Positions 18,542 to 26,191 of a stretch of 64,000 bases of DNA are shown piece after piece. Under the pieces are notes generated by a model. It had not been told where the DNA came from and made no database searches. It saw only the letters and a list, made by a program, of their open reading frames with translations. The number at the start of each line of letters is the position of its first letter. Positions within the stretch are counted from its first letter, which is position 1. Origin of the DNA: Falsiroseomonas stagni DSM 19981 (lineage in GTDB: Bacteria; Pseudomonadota; Alphaproteobacteria; Acetobacterales; Acetobacteraceae); contig NZ_FOSQ01000007.1 in NCBI RefSeq assembly GCF_900114315.1, positions 178,504-242,503 of the forward strand, written 5' to 3'. The position numbers and the translations under genes are program-made.

Positions 18542-20190
18542 ACCGGGAGACGGGGATGGACGGGATGATGACGCAGGCGATGGGCGCATCCGCCCACCAG
18601 GACAGCTTCTGCCGGGACAATCTGCCCCCGCGCGACCAGTGGCCGGTCTTCCTGCTGGACCGGCCGGAATTCCAGTATCCCGCGCGCCTCAACTGCGCGG
18701 TGGAACTGCTGGACCGCAACATCGAACGCGGCCGCGGCGACCACCCCGCGCTGGTGACGCCGGCGGAGACGCTGACCTACCGGCAATTGGCGGAGCGCGT
18801 GGACCGGATCGCGCATGTGCTGGTCTCGCGCCTGGGCATGGTGCCGGGCAACCGCGTGCTGCTGCGCAGCGCCAACAATGCCTGGATGGTCGCTGCCTAT
18901 TTCGCCGTGCTGAAGGCCGGCGGCGTCGTCGTCGCCACCATGCCGCTGCTGCGCGCCAAGGAATTGTCGCAAGTTCTCCGCAAGGGCCGCATCACCCATG
19001 CGCTCTGCGATGCGCGGCTGGTGGAGGAATTGCGCAAGGCGGAAGGGCCGGACCTCCGGCACCTCGTCACCTGGGGCAACGGGATGCTGGAGGCAATGGT
19101 CGCGGAGGCGCCCGGCACCTTCGCAGCCTGCGACACGGCCGCCGACGATGTCTGCCTGATCGGCTTCACCAGCGGCTCCACGGGCGAACCCAAGGGCACG
19201 CTGCATTTCCATCGAGACATGCTGGCGATCTGCGATGGCTACGCCCTGCAGGTGCTGAAGCCGGAGCCGAGCGACATCTTCATCGGCTCCCCGCCGCTGG
19301 CCTTCACCTTCGGCCTTGGCGGCCTCGTCCTCTTCCCCTTCCGCGTCGGCGCCACCGCCGTGCTGCTGGAGAAGGCGCCGCCGGAGGAATTACCCGCGGC
19401 CATCGCGCGGCACCGCGCCACCGTCTGCTTCACCGCCCCCACCGCCTATCGGGTCATGGCCGCGAAGGCCGGGGAGCATGACCTGTCCAGCCTCCGCAAA
19501 TGCGTCTCGGCCGGGGAGACCCTGCCGGTGCCGATCCTTGAGGCCTGGCGGAAGGCAACGGGCCTGACGCTGATGGACGGCATCGGGGCGACGGAGATGC
19601 TGCACATCTTCATCGCGGCGCGGGAGGACCAGATCCGCCCCGGCGCCACCGGCATCCCCGTGCCGGGCTACCGCGCCAGGGTGGTGGACGATGCCGGGCA
19701 GGAGGTGCCGCGCGGCACGCCGGGGCGCCTGGCGGTGCAGGGGCCGACCGGGTGCCGCTACCTCGATGATCCGCGCCAGGCGCAATACGTCCAGGCTGGC
19801 TGGAACATCACCGGCGACACCTACATCCAGGACGCGGATGGCTACTTCTGGTACCAGGCGCGGAACGACGACATGATCGTCTCCGCCGGCTACAACATCG
19901 CGGGGCCGGAGGTGGAATCCGCCCTGCTGACCCATCCCGCCGTGAAGGAATGCGGCGTGGTGGGCGCGCCGGATGCGGAAAGGGGGATGGTGGTGCGGGC
20001 CTATGTCGTGCTGAAGGACGCCATCGCCGGCGACGCCATGCTCGTGAAGGCGCTCCAGGACCATGTGAAGGCGGAAGTGGCCCCGTACAAATACCCGCGC
20101 AGCGTCGTCTTCGTCCCCGCCCTGCCGCGGACGGAGACCGGCAAGCTGCAACGCTTCGCGCTTCGCAAGCAGGCCGAAAGCGGCGCATGA
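18538..20190 (+). CDS. Benzoate/2-aminobenzoate-type CoA ligase (AMP-forming)
   Basis: The 550-residue ANL-superfamily enzyme has the adenylation loop [19 protein letters not shown] (about residues 205-223), [19 protein letters not shown], the A8 region and the C-terminal catalytic-Lys motif [15 protein letters not shown]. The N-terminal stretch ([16 protein letters not shown] and [17 protein letters not shown]) matches the benzoate-CoA ligase subfamily. It would activate anthranilate (or benzoate/salicylate) to its CoA ester, supplying the fused monooxygenase. It overlaps the dehydrogenase stop by 4 bp and the thioesterase start by 4 bp. Confidence 0.92.
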   Translation: MNRETGMDGMMTQAMGASAHQDSFCRDNLPPRDQWPVFLLDRPEFQYPARLNCAVELLDRNIERGRGDHPALVTPAETLTYRQLAERVDRIAHVLVSRLGMVPGNRVLLRSANNAWMVAAYFAVLKAGGVVVATMPLLRAKELSQVLRKGRITHALCDARLVEELRKAEGPDLRHLVTWGNGMLEAMVAEAPGTFAACDTAADDVCLIGFTSGSTGEPKGTLHFHRDMLAICDGYALQVLKPEPSDIFIGSPPLAFTFGLGGLVLFPFRVGATAVLLEKAPPEELPAAIARHRATVCFTAPTAYRVMAAKAGEHDLSSLRKCVSAGETLPVPILEAWRKATGLTLMDGIGATEMLHIFIAAREDQIRPGATGIPVPGYRARVVDDAGQEVPRGTPGRLAVQGPTGCRYLDDPRQAQYVQAGWNITGDTYIQDADGYFWYQARNDDMIVSAGYNIAGPEVESALLTHPAVKECGVVGAPDAERGMVVRAYVVLKDAIAGDAMLVKALQDHVKAEVAPYKYPRSVVFVPALPRTETGKLQRFALRKQAESGA

Positions 20191-20651
20191 GCCGCCCGCA
20201 ACCGATCCCGGCCGCCGCCCTGCCGCCCCGCGCCTTCCGGGGCGCGGTGCGAATCCGCTTCGGCGATTGCGACCCCGCGGGTATCGTCTTCTTCCCCGCC
20301 TTCTTCGCCATGGCGAATGGCATTGTGGAGGACTGGTTCACCGAGGATCTCGGCATCGACTTCCATGCCCTGCACGGCACACGCCGGATCGGCACGGGCT
20401 TCGTCCATGCGGAGGCCGATTTCTTCCGCCCGGGCTTGATGGGCGACCGCATCGCGCTGACGCCGATCCTGACGCGGATCGGCGGCGGTTCCTATGCGTT
20501 GACCGTCCACATCCATCGCGGGGAGGAGGAGCTGGCGAGGCTTTCCCTCGTCACCGCCACGACCGACCTCGATGCCCGCCGCGCCGTGCCGATCCCGGCC
20601 GACCTGCGCGCGGCGCTGGTCGCCTATCAGGAGCGTTGCGCCCATGGCTGA
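20187..20651 (+). CDS. Hotdog-fold acyl-CoA thioesterase (4-hydroxybenzoyl-CoA thioesterase-like)
   Basis: The 154-residue protein has the hotdog thioesterase core VRIRFGDCDPAGIVFFPAFF (about residues 21-40) with the active-site Asp of the DPAG motif. Such enzymes free CoA from stalled or dead-end aryl-CoA esters, a common safety valve in these clusters. It starts at the ATG at 20187 inside the ligase stop (ATGA) and overlaps the RidA start by 8 bp. Confidence 0.92.
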   Translation: MSRPQPIPAAALPPRAFRGAVRIRFGDCDPAGIVFFPAFFAMANGIVEDWFTEDLGIDFHALHGTRRIGTGFVHAEADFFRPGLMGDRIALTPILTRIGGGSYALTVHIHRGEEELARLSLVTATTDLDARRAVPIPADLRAALVAYQERCAHG

Positions 20652-21057
20652 CAGCCCCCTTACCGCCCTCCAGCCACCGGGCTGGCCGGCGCCGCGCGGC
20701 TACGCCAATGGCATGGCGGGCCAGGGTCGGGTCGTGCTGGTGGGCGGGCAGATCGGCTGGGACGCCGAAGGTCGCTTCGCCGCGGGCTTCGTGCCGCAGG
20801 TCCGCCAGGCGCTGGAGAACATCCTGGCGGTGGTGAAGGAAGCCGGCGGCGGCCCCGAACATATCGGTCGCCTGACCTGGTATGTCACCGACATGGCCGA
20901 GTACCGCGCGAGCCTGGCGGAACTCGGCCCGGCCTATCGCGCCGTCATGGGGCGCAACTTCCCCGCCATGGCGCTGGTTCAGGTGGTCGCGCTGGTGGAG
21001 CCCGAGGCGAAGGTCGAGATCGAGGCCACCGCGATCATCCCGGGACTACACACCTAG
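20644..21057 (+). CDS. RidA-family (YjgF) reactive imine/enamine deaminase-like protein
   Basis: The 137-residue protein has the RidA fold and the segments VVLVGGQIGWDAEGRF (about residues 30-45) and RQALENILAVVKEAGGGPEHIGRLTWYV (about residues 55-82). RidA proteins hydrolyse imines and enamines, releasing ammonia. The monooxygenase/reductase of 2-aminobenzoyl-CoA yields a cyclic enamine product, so a RidA here fits an amino-substituted substrate better than salicylate. The conserved Arg near residue 105 of canonical RidA cannot be placed with certainty. It is the last gene of the overlapping operon and converges 3'-end-to-3'-end (4 bp overlap) with the small membrane-protein gene. Confidence 0.9.
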   Translation: MADSPLTALQPPGWPAPRGYANGMAGQGRVVLVGGQIGWDAEGRFAAGFVPQVRQALENILAVVKEAGGGPEHIGRLTWYVTDMAEYRASLAELGPAYRAVMGRNFPAMALVQVVALVEPEAKVEIEATAIIPGLHT

Positions 21058-21275
21058 GCCGCGGGCGCTTCCGGCCCCGGTTCGTCGGCGACGTCGATCG
21101 GCGCGTCCACGGCCTCATCCGCGTCCTTCTTCCAGCCGCGGCGTTCCTCGCACAGGCGTCGCGCCAGCAGCGCGGCGCCGATCGCCCCGGCGCCCAGCGC
21201 CAGGGTTGCCGTCGCGGCGGTCGCCACCGCCATGCCCACCATCGTGCCCGTCGCCATTCGCAGCAGCATGGCCAA
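21054..21275 (-). CDS. Small single-pass membrane protein, unknown
   Basis: The 73-residue product has one long hydrophobic segment (about residues 8-36, Ala/Gly-rich) followed by RRLCEERRGWKK and an acidic tail. I recognise no family. Its stop overlaps the end of the converging RidA gene. The hydrophobic plus charged pattern in one frame supports a real gene, but GC-rich sequence makes such frames common, so confidence is moderate. Confidence 0.55.
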   Translation of the reverse strand: MAMLLRMATGTMVGMAVATAATATLALGAGAIGAALLARRLCEERRGWKKDADEAVDAPIDVADEPGPEAPAA

Positions 21276-21293
21276 GTCTCCTCTTTGTGGGGT

Positions 21294-21455
21294 CTATCTG
21301 GGGCCGGGTCGCCGTGGGGCAAGCGGAATGGGGGGTGGCGGCAGGGACCGTTCCGCCGCGCAGGAACACACGATGGCGCCATCGGCCAGGCGATTCGGCA
21401 TGGTGGGCTCCCCGCAATGCGGGCATTCCACCGGTTCGGGACGCGTCAGTTCCAT
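21294..21455 (-). CDS. Small zinc-ribbon-like protein
   Basis: A 53-residue product contains CPHCG near residue 11 and CSC near residue 32, enough for a four-Cys (or three-Cys plus) zinc ribbon, then a Pro-rich tail. Its ATG (21455) overlaps the end of the upstream PAS-Hpt gene in the form ATG-GAAC-TGA, suggesting translational coupling. I do not recognise a named family. Confidence 0.6.
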   Translation of the reverse strand: MELTRPEPVECPHCGEPTMPNRLADGAIVCSCAAERSLPPPPIPLAPRRPGPR

Positions 21456-22318
21456 GCGGCGGGATCCTGCGGCAGGCCCGCGGTCAGCAGGCGGAGTTGC
21501 GTGAGCGCGCCGGCGGCGGCCGTCTCCTCGATCCCCTCCATCGCGGCGGCCGCCCGTGTCCAGCCGGCATTGGCAGCCACGCCGCGCAGCGCATGGGCCA
21601 CGGCGCGGGCTTCCGCCACATCGCCATCCGCGGCGGCGGCGGTCAGCCGGGGGATCCGGCTGGTCCATTCCTGGCGGAAGGCCGCCTGCATCGCATCGCC
21701 GGCTGCTGCGGCGGCGGGGGCGAGAATGGGCGTGTAGAGGGTGACATAGCCGCCGCCCGGCAGCGGCGTGCGGCGAAGTTCCAACCGGCTGCCATCAGGC
21801 CTCTCGCGCTGGAGGCGCTGCGGCGCGGTACCGTTGTGGAACATGGCCATCCGGCGCTCCGTCTCCGCCTCCGGGTCCACCATGCCGAATTCGCCCGCTT
21901 CCGCCTGCAGGCGAATCACCTCCCTCAGTGGCATGCCGATGCGCAGCGCGCGGCGCGGCACGCCGGCATAGTCGGGGAAGCGGGGATTCCATCCGGCCAG
22001 CCGCAGACCCGCATCGACCACCAGGATGCCATCGGCCATGGCGGCCAGCACGCCATCCAGCATCCGGGCCTTGGCTTCCGCACGTTCCGTCACCTCGCGC
22101 AGTTCCGCATTGGCCGCGGCCAGATGGGCATTGCGTGCATGCAGCTGCATGTCCCGCCGTCGCAACCGCCGGGCCTGCACCAGCAGCGCCAGTGCCGCCA
22201 GGACGGCAGCGAACGCCAGCAGGGCGCCCACCATGAGGCTGGCGCGCGGTTCATCCATGCCCCGCGCGAGCGCCGGGGCCGGGAGAACCCCCGCCAGGGC
22301 GATCAGCGGGATCAGCAT
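21446..22318 (-). CDS. Membrane-anchored PAS-Hpt protein (signalling, no kinase domain)
   Basis: The 290-residue protein has an N-terminal hydrophobic signal/anchor (IPLIALAGVLPAPALA), a second hydrophobic helix (about 30-50), a coiled-coil-like stretch (MQLHARNAHLAAANAELREV) and a PAS domain (about 88-190: MADGILVVDAGLRLAGWNP). The C-terminal helical domain carries AVAHALRGVAANAGW near residue 240, matching the histidine-phosphotransfer (Hpt) motif HxLRG. It has no HisKA/HATPase or receiver domain, so it would need partner kinases. It is divergent from icd by 209 bp and coupled to the zinc-ribbon gene. Confidence 0.75.
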   Translation of the reverse strand: MLIPLIALAGVLPAPALARGMDEPRASLMVGALLAFAAVLAALALLVQARRLRRRDMQLHARNAHLAAANAELREVTERAEAKARMLDGVLAAMADGILVVDAGLRLAGWNPRFPDYAGVPRRALRIGMPLREVIRLQAEAGEFGMVDPEAETERRMAMFHNGTAPQRLQRERPDGSRLELRRTPLPGGGYVTLYTPILAPAAAAAGDAMQAAFRQEWTSRIPRLTAAAADGDVAEARAVAHALRGVAANAGWTRAAAAMEGIEETAAAGALTQLRLLTAGLPQDPAAWN

Positions 22319-22527
22319 CGTCGTCTCCCGCCAGAAGGTTGCCGGTTAACCCCTGCCTTCTACCCGCGCGTGCCGAAGGCCGGCAAGGTCGCGCATCGGT
22401 CAGCCTTCGGACCGGCGGGCTTCAGGCGGGCTTGCCCCCGGGGGGTCCCATTGGCATGTTCCGCCCACTCCCAACCCCAGGGCGCGATCGAGGTGTCCCG
22501 GCACGGGCGTTCGGCAAGGAATGAGGC

Positions 22528-23739
22528 ATGGCCAAGATCAAGGTGAAGACCCCCGTCGTTGAGATGGACGGGGACGAGATGACGCGCATCATCTGGGGGT
22601 TCATCAAGGACCGCCTGATCCTGCCCTACCTCGACATCGACCTGAAGTACTACGACCTGGGCGTCGAGTACCGCGACCAGACCGATGACCAGGTGACGGT
22701 GGATGCCGCCAACGCGACCAAGCAGTACGGCGTGGGCGTGAAGTGCGCGACCATCACCCCGGATGAGGCGCGGGTGAAGGAGTTCGGCCTGAAGAAGATG
22801 TGGCGGAGCCCGAACGGCACCATCCGCAACATCCTGGACGGCACGATCTTCCGCGAGCCGATCATCATCAAGAACGTGCCCCGCCTGGTGCCGCACTGGT
22901 CGAAGCCGATCGTCGTCGGCCGCCACGCCTTCGGCGACATCTACCGCGCGGTGGAGATGAAGGTCCCGGGCGCCGGCAAGGTGACCATGACCTACACGCC
23001 GGAAGGTGGCGCGCCGCAGGAGATCGGCGACTTCGTCTTCAAGGGCCCCGGCGCCTTCATGGGCCAGCACAACCTGAACGCCTCCATCGAGGGCTTCGCC
23101 CGGGCGTCGTTCAACTACGGCCTGCAGCGTAGCTATTCCGTGTACTTCAGCCACAAGAACACGATCCTCAAGGCCTATGACGGCAACTTCAAGGACATCT
23201 TCAAGTCCATCTTCGACGCGGAGTTCGCCGACCGCTTCAAGGCGAAGGGCCTGGTCTATGAGGACCGCCTGATCGACGACATGGTGGCCAGCGCCCTGAA
23301 GTGGGAAGGCGGCTACATCTGGGCCTGCAAGAACTACGACGGCGACGTGCAGTCCGACATCGTCGCCCAGGGTTTCGGCAGTCTCGGCCTGATGACCTCC
23401 GTGCTGCTCTCCCCGGACGGCAACACCGTCGAGTCCGAGGCCGCGCACGGCACGGTGACGCGCCACTACCGCGAGCACCAGAAGGGGCGCGAGACCAGCA
23501 CGAACCCGATCGCGTCCATCTTCGCCTGGACGCGCGGCCTGTCCTATCGCGGCAAGTTCGACGGCACGCAGGATGTCGTCGACTTCGCCGACGCGCTGGA
23601 ACAGGTCTGCATCGAGACGGTGGAAGCCGGCCACATGACCAAGGACCTGGCCCTGCTGATCAGCAAGGACCAGCCCTACCTGAACACGCAGGATTTCCTC
23701 GCCAAGCTGGACGAGAACCTGAAGAAGAAGATGGGCTGA
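22528..23739 (+). CDS. icd: NADP-dependent isocitrate dehydrogenase
   Basis: The 403-residue enzyme is the homodimeric, eukaryote-like type II IDH: it opens [17 protein letters not shown] and has [14 protein letters not shown] (about residues 95-108) around the substrate-binding Ser/Arg region, [12 protein letters not shown] (about 212) and [15 protein letters not shown] near residue 310 for NADP binding. It converts isocitrate to 2-oxoglutarate in the TCA cycle and supplies NADPH. An AAGGAATGAGGC sequence precedes the ATG. It stands alone, followed by a hairpin. Confidence 0.97.
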   Translation: MAKIKVKTPVVEMDGDEMTRIIWGFIKDRLILPYLDIDLKYYDLGVEYRDQTDDQVTVDAANATKQYGVGVKCATITPDEARVKEFGLKKMWRSPNGTIRNILDGTIFREPIIIKNVPRLVPHWSKPIVVGRHAFGDIYRAVEMKVPGAGKVTMTYTPEGGAPQEIGDFVFKGPGAFMGQHNLNASIEGFARASFNYGLQRSYSVYFSHKNTILKAYDGNFKDIFKSIFDAEFADRFKAKGLVYEDRLIDDMVASALKWEGGYIWACKNYDGDVQSDIVAQGFGSLGLMTSVLLSPDGNTVESEAAHGTVTRHYREHQKGRETSTNPIASIFAWTRGLSYRGKFDGTQDVVDFADALEQVCIETVEAGHMTKDLALLISKDQPYLNTQDFLAKLDENLKKKMG

Positions 23740-23771
23740 TCCCCTTCCGGGGACAGGCCATCGGCTGCGTC

Positions 23772-23801
23772 GCGGCCGCCAGGGGAAATCCTGGCGGCCG
23801 C
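23772..23801 (+). terminator. Hairpin downstream of icd
   Basis: GCGGCCGCCAGG (23772-23783) and CCTGGCGGCCGC (23790-23801) form a perfect 12-bp stem with a six-base loop 33 bp behind the icd stop, followed by a short TTCCGTTCC tract. It is a plausible intrinsic terminator with a weak U tract. Confidence 0.55.
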
Positions 23802-23827
23802 TTCCGTTCCGGCGCTAGACAGGCTGG

Positions 23828-24511
23828 ATGAGCGAACTCACCACCTTCGATATCGCCGGCCTGATCGTCTTCGCCGCCTGCTGGGCTGGCTATGCCACCG
23901 CGGTCGGCCGCGTGCCGCGATTTCGCGACGCCAGCGTGATCGCCGCCATGGATGAACACCGGCGCCGCTGGATGCGCGCCATGCTGGACCGGGAGAACCG
24001 GATCGCCGACATGGCCGCGATCGGCAACCTGATGAACAGCACCAGCTTCCTGGCCACCACCAGCATCTTCATCCTGGGCGGCCTGGTGGCGCTGCTGGGG
24101 GCCCCGGACCTCGGCCGCCGCGTCGTCTCCGCGCTGCCCTACGCCATGGTGCCTGATGAGGTGGTGTGGGAGCTGAAGATCGCGCTGCTGCTGCTGATCT
24201 TCGTCAACGCCTTCTTCGAGCTGACCTGGGCGCTGCGGCAGTTCAACTACAGCTCCATCCTCGTCGGCGGCATTCCCGGCGCGCCCGCCACGGCGGAGAC
24301 GATCGCCCAGGCGGACATCGCGGCCCGCGTGCTGAACCGGGCGGCGCGGCACTTCAATACGGGGCTCCGCAGCTACTATTTCGGCCTCGCCGCGCTGGCC
24401 TGGATCGCCCATCCCGCCCTGCTGATCCTGGCCAGCCTGCTGGTCCTGCGGGAGCTGTACCGACGGGAGTTCCGGTCGGAGGTGCGGGACGCCGTGCAGC
24501 CGACGGGCTGA
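23828..24511 (+). CDS. DUF599-family membrane protein
   Basis: The 227-residue protein has about four hydrophobic segments (near residues 8-25, 75-95, 115-135, 180-205), the N-terminal WAGYATAVGR and the polar block MDEHRRRWMRAMLDRENRIADMAAIGNL typical of the DUF599 family. Function is unknown. The start is the ATG at 23828, close behind the icd hairpin. Confidence 0.85.
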   Translation: MSELTTFDIAGLIVFAACWAGYATAVGRVPRFRDASVIAAMDEHRRRWMRAMLDRENRIADMAAIGNLMNSTSFLATTSIFILGGLVALLGAPDLGRRVVSALPYAMVPDEVVWELKIALLLLIFVNAFFELTWALRQFNYSSILVGGIPGAPATAETIAQADIAARVLNRAARHFNTGLRSYYFGLAALAWIAHPALLILASLLVLRELYRREFRSEVRDAVQPTG

Positions 24512-24558
24512 GCGGGACCGCCGGCGGGGCAGCGGCCATGAAGCCGCGCCCCCCCCCC

Positions 24559-25020
24559 TCAGGCGCGCTCGATCCGGCGCAGCACGTCCCAGAATTCCTT
24601 GAACACGGCGGCGCGGATGGCGCTGTCCGCCGCGCCCTCGGGCAGGCGGTCCGGATGGAAGGCGCGGGCGAAGGCCAGCTTGGCCTGGTGGAAACGGTCA
24701 TCGACCGGGCGTCGCCAGGGCCATCGCACCCCTGTCCCGGGCCGCGCCGCCTCCAGCACCGCCAGTTCGGCCCGGGCGACCCGCAGTTCCGCCCTCAGCC
24801 GCGCCACCTCCTCCACCAGCACCGCCGCATCCGGCCCTTCCCCCGAAAGCCCGGCAGGAGGCCGACGGAGCCGCACGCGGCCCGCCCGCGCCACCAGCAC
24901 GCCAAACCGCATCCGCGGCTGCCGCAGCAGCCGCCAGACCATGCGCATCAGCCGCCAGAGGGCATAGGCCACCAGCACGGGCAGGATCGCGATCAGGGTA
25001 CCGGCGAGGGTGACGAGCAT
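24559..25020 (-). CDS. Membrane-tethered J-domain-like protein
   Basis: The 153-residue product begins with a hydrophobic anchor (LAGTLIAILPVLVAYALWRL), then a basic stretch, a short coiled coil (EEVARLRAELRVARAELAVLE) and a C-terminal block with FHQAKLAFARAFHPDRLP, whose HPD tripeptide and following KEFWDVLRRIE resemble the helix II-loop-helix III of a DnaJ domain. It could recruit Hsp70 to the membrane; this rests on the HPD motif alone. It is convergent with DUF599. Confidence 0.65.
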   Translation of the reverse strand: MLVTLAGTLIAILPVLVAYALWRLMRMVWRLLRQPRMRFGVLVARAGRVRLRRPPAGLSGEGPDAAVLVEEVARLRAELRVARAELAVLEAARPGTGVRWPWRRPVDDRFHQAKLAFARAFHPDRLPEGAADSAIRAAVFKEFWDVLRRIERA

Positions 25021-25077
25021 CGGGCCTTCCCTCCCCGGAAGGCTGTGGGAGGCTCCGCCAGTTTCCTCGCCCCGTTG

Positions 25078-26166
25078 TTAACAGCCCCGCAACGCGAGGA
25101 CGCGATCGAGCGGGAGTGAGCGCCCGACCACCCGCCGGCCCGCGACCCGGCCTTCGATGGTGGTCGCCATGGTCAGCGCGTTCAGCACCGCCTCCTCCGT
25201 CGCCTCCGACGCTGCCACGAACAGGGGCGAGGCCTTGTCATTCGGCAGGTCCGCGTAGCGGGCGATGGCGGCGCGGCGTTCCGCGGTGCGGATGACATCC
25301 AGATGGGTCGCGAAGGCCAGCGCATAGTCGCCCGACCCGTCGGAGAAGGCGGCGCCGGTACGCGCGATGCCGGCCATGGCGCGGCGCGCCAGGCGCTGGA
25401 GGTTGCGGTCCGACAGCGGCGCGTCAGTCGCCAGGATGACCATGACCGACCCATCGGCATCGGCCTGCTGGGCCACATGCTCCGCCAGGAAGTATTTTCC
25501 CAGGCGTCGCCCGACCTCGAGGCCCGCCATGCACAGCGCGCCGCCGTAATTCGCCTGGACCAGCGCGCCGACCGTCCAACCGCCGAGGGCGGCCGGCAGC
25601 ACGCGGCTGGACGTGCCGATGCCACCCTTCCAACCGAAGGCCATGGTGCCGGTGCCGGCGCCCACGCTGCCTTCCGCCACCGGGCCGGTGGCCGCCGCCG
25701 CCAGGGCCTCGGCGCAATGCGCGCCGGTCACGCCGCGGATGCGGATGTCGTTCAGGCGGCCGTCATTGGTCTCGCCGACCACGGCATTGACGCTGCGGAC
25801 CTGCTCGTTCCCAGGCTGGGCCAGGGTCCAATCCACCAGCGCCTCCATCGCCCGCCCGACGGCGAGTGTGTTGGTCAGCAGGATGGGCGTTTCCAGCTCG
25901 CCCAGTTCCTGCACCTGCGTCACCCCCGCCATCTTGCCGAAGCCGTTCATGGCGAAGAGGCCGGCGGGAACGCGGTCCGCATAGGGATTGCCGGGATGCG
26001 GGCGGATGGCCGTGACGCCGGTGCGCGTGCCCTCCCCCTCGATCACCGTCACCTGGCCGACCAGCACGCCGGCGACATCGGTGATGGCGTTCAGCGGACC
26101 GGGCGTGAGGATGCCGGGCGCGAAGCCGAGGGTGCGGGCGCGCTGCCTGGTGGTCGCGTCACCCAT
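25078..26166 (-). CDS. P1-family (DmpA/BapA-like) aminopeptidase
   Basis: The 362-residue protein matches the self-cleaving peptidase family S58/P1: N-terminal LGFAPGILTPGPLNAITDVAGVLVG, AIRPHPGNPY, VVGETNDGRLNDIR, and SVGAGTGTMAFGWKGGIG followed by TSSRV (about residues 190-215). In this family the chain cuts itself before the Ser of GTSSR, which becomes the N-terminal nucleophile. Members remove N-terminal D- or beta-amino acids from peptides. The ATG at 26166 was chosen because the alaS stop is 25 bp upstream and the frame before it is Arg-rich non-homologous. No signal peptide is seen, so it is probably cytoplasmic. Confidence 0.9.
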   Translation of the reverse strand: MGDATTRQRARTLGFAPGILTPGPLNAITDVAGVLVGQVTVIEGEGTRTGVTAIRPHPGNPYADRVPAGLFAMNGFGKMAGVTQVQELGELETPILLTNTLAVGRAMEALVDWTLAQPGNEQVRSVNAVVGETNDGRLNDIRIRGVTGAHCAEALAAAATGPVAEGSVGAGTGTMAFGWKGGIGTSSRVLPAALGGWTVGALVQANYGGALCMAGLEVGRRLGKYFLAEHVAQQADADGSVMVILATDAPLSDRNLQRLARRAMAGIARTGAAFSDGSGDYALAFATHLDVIRTAERRAAIARYADLPNDKASPLFVAASEATEEAVLNALTMATTIEGRVAGRRVVGRSLPLDRVLALRGC

Positions 26167-26191
26167 GCGCCAGCCCTGCCGCCTGCGTCCT

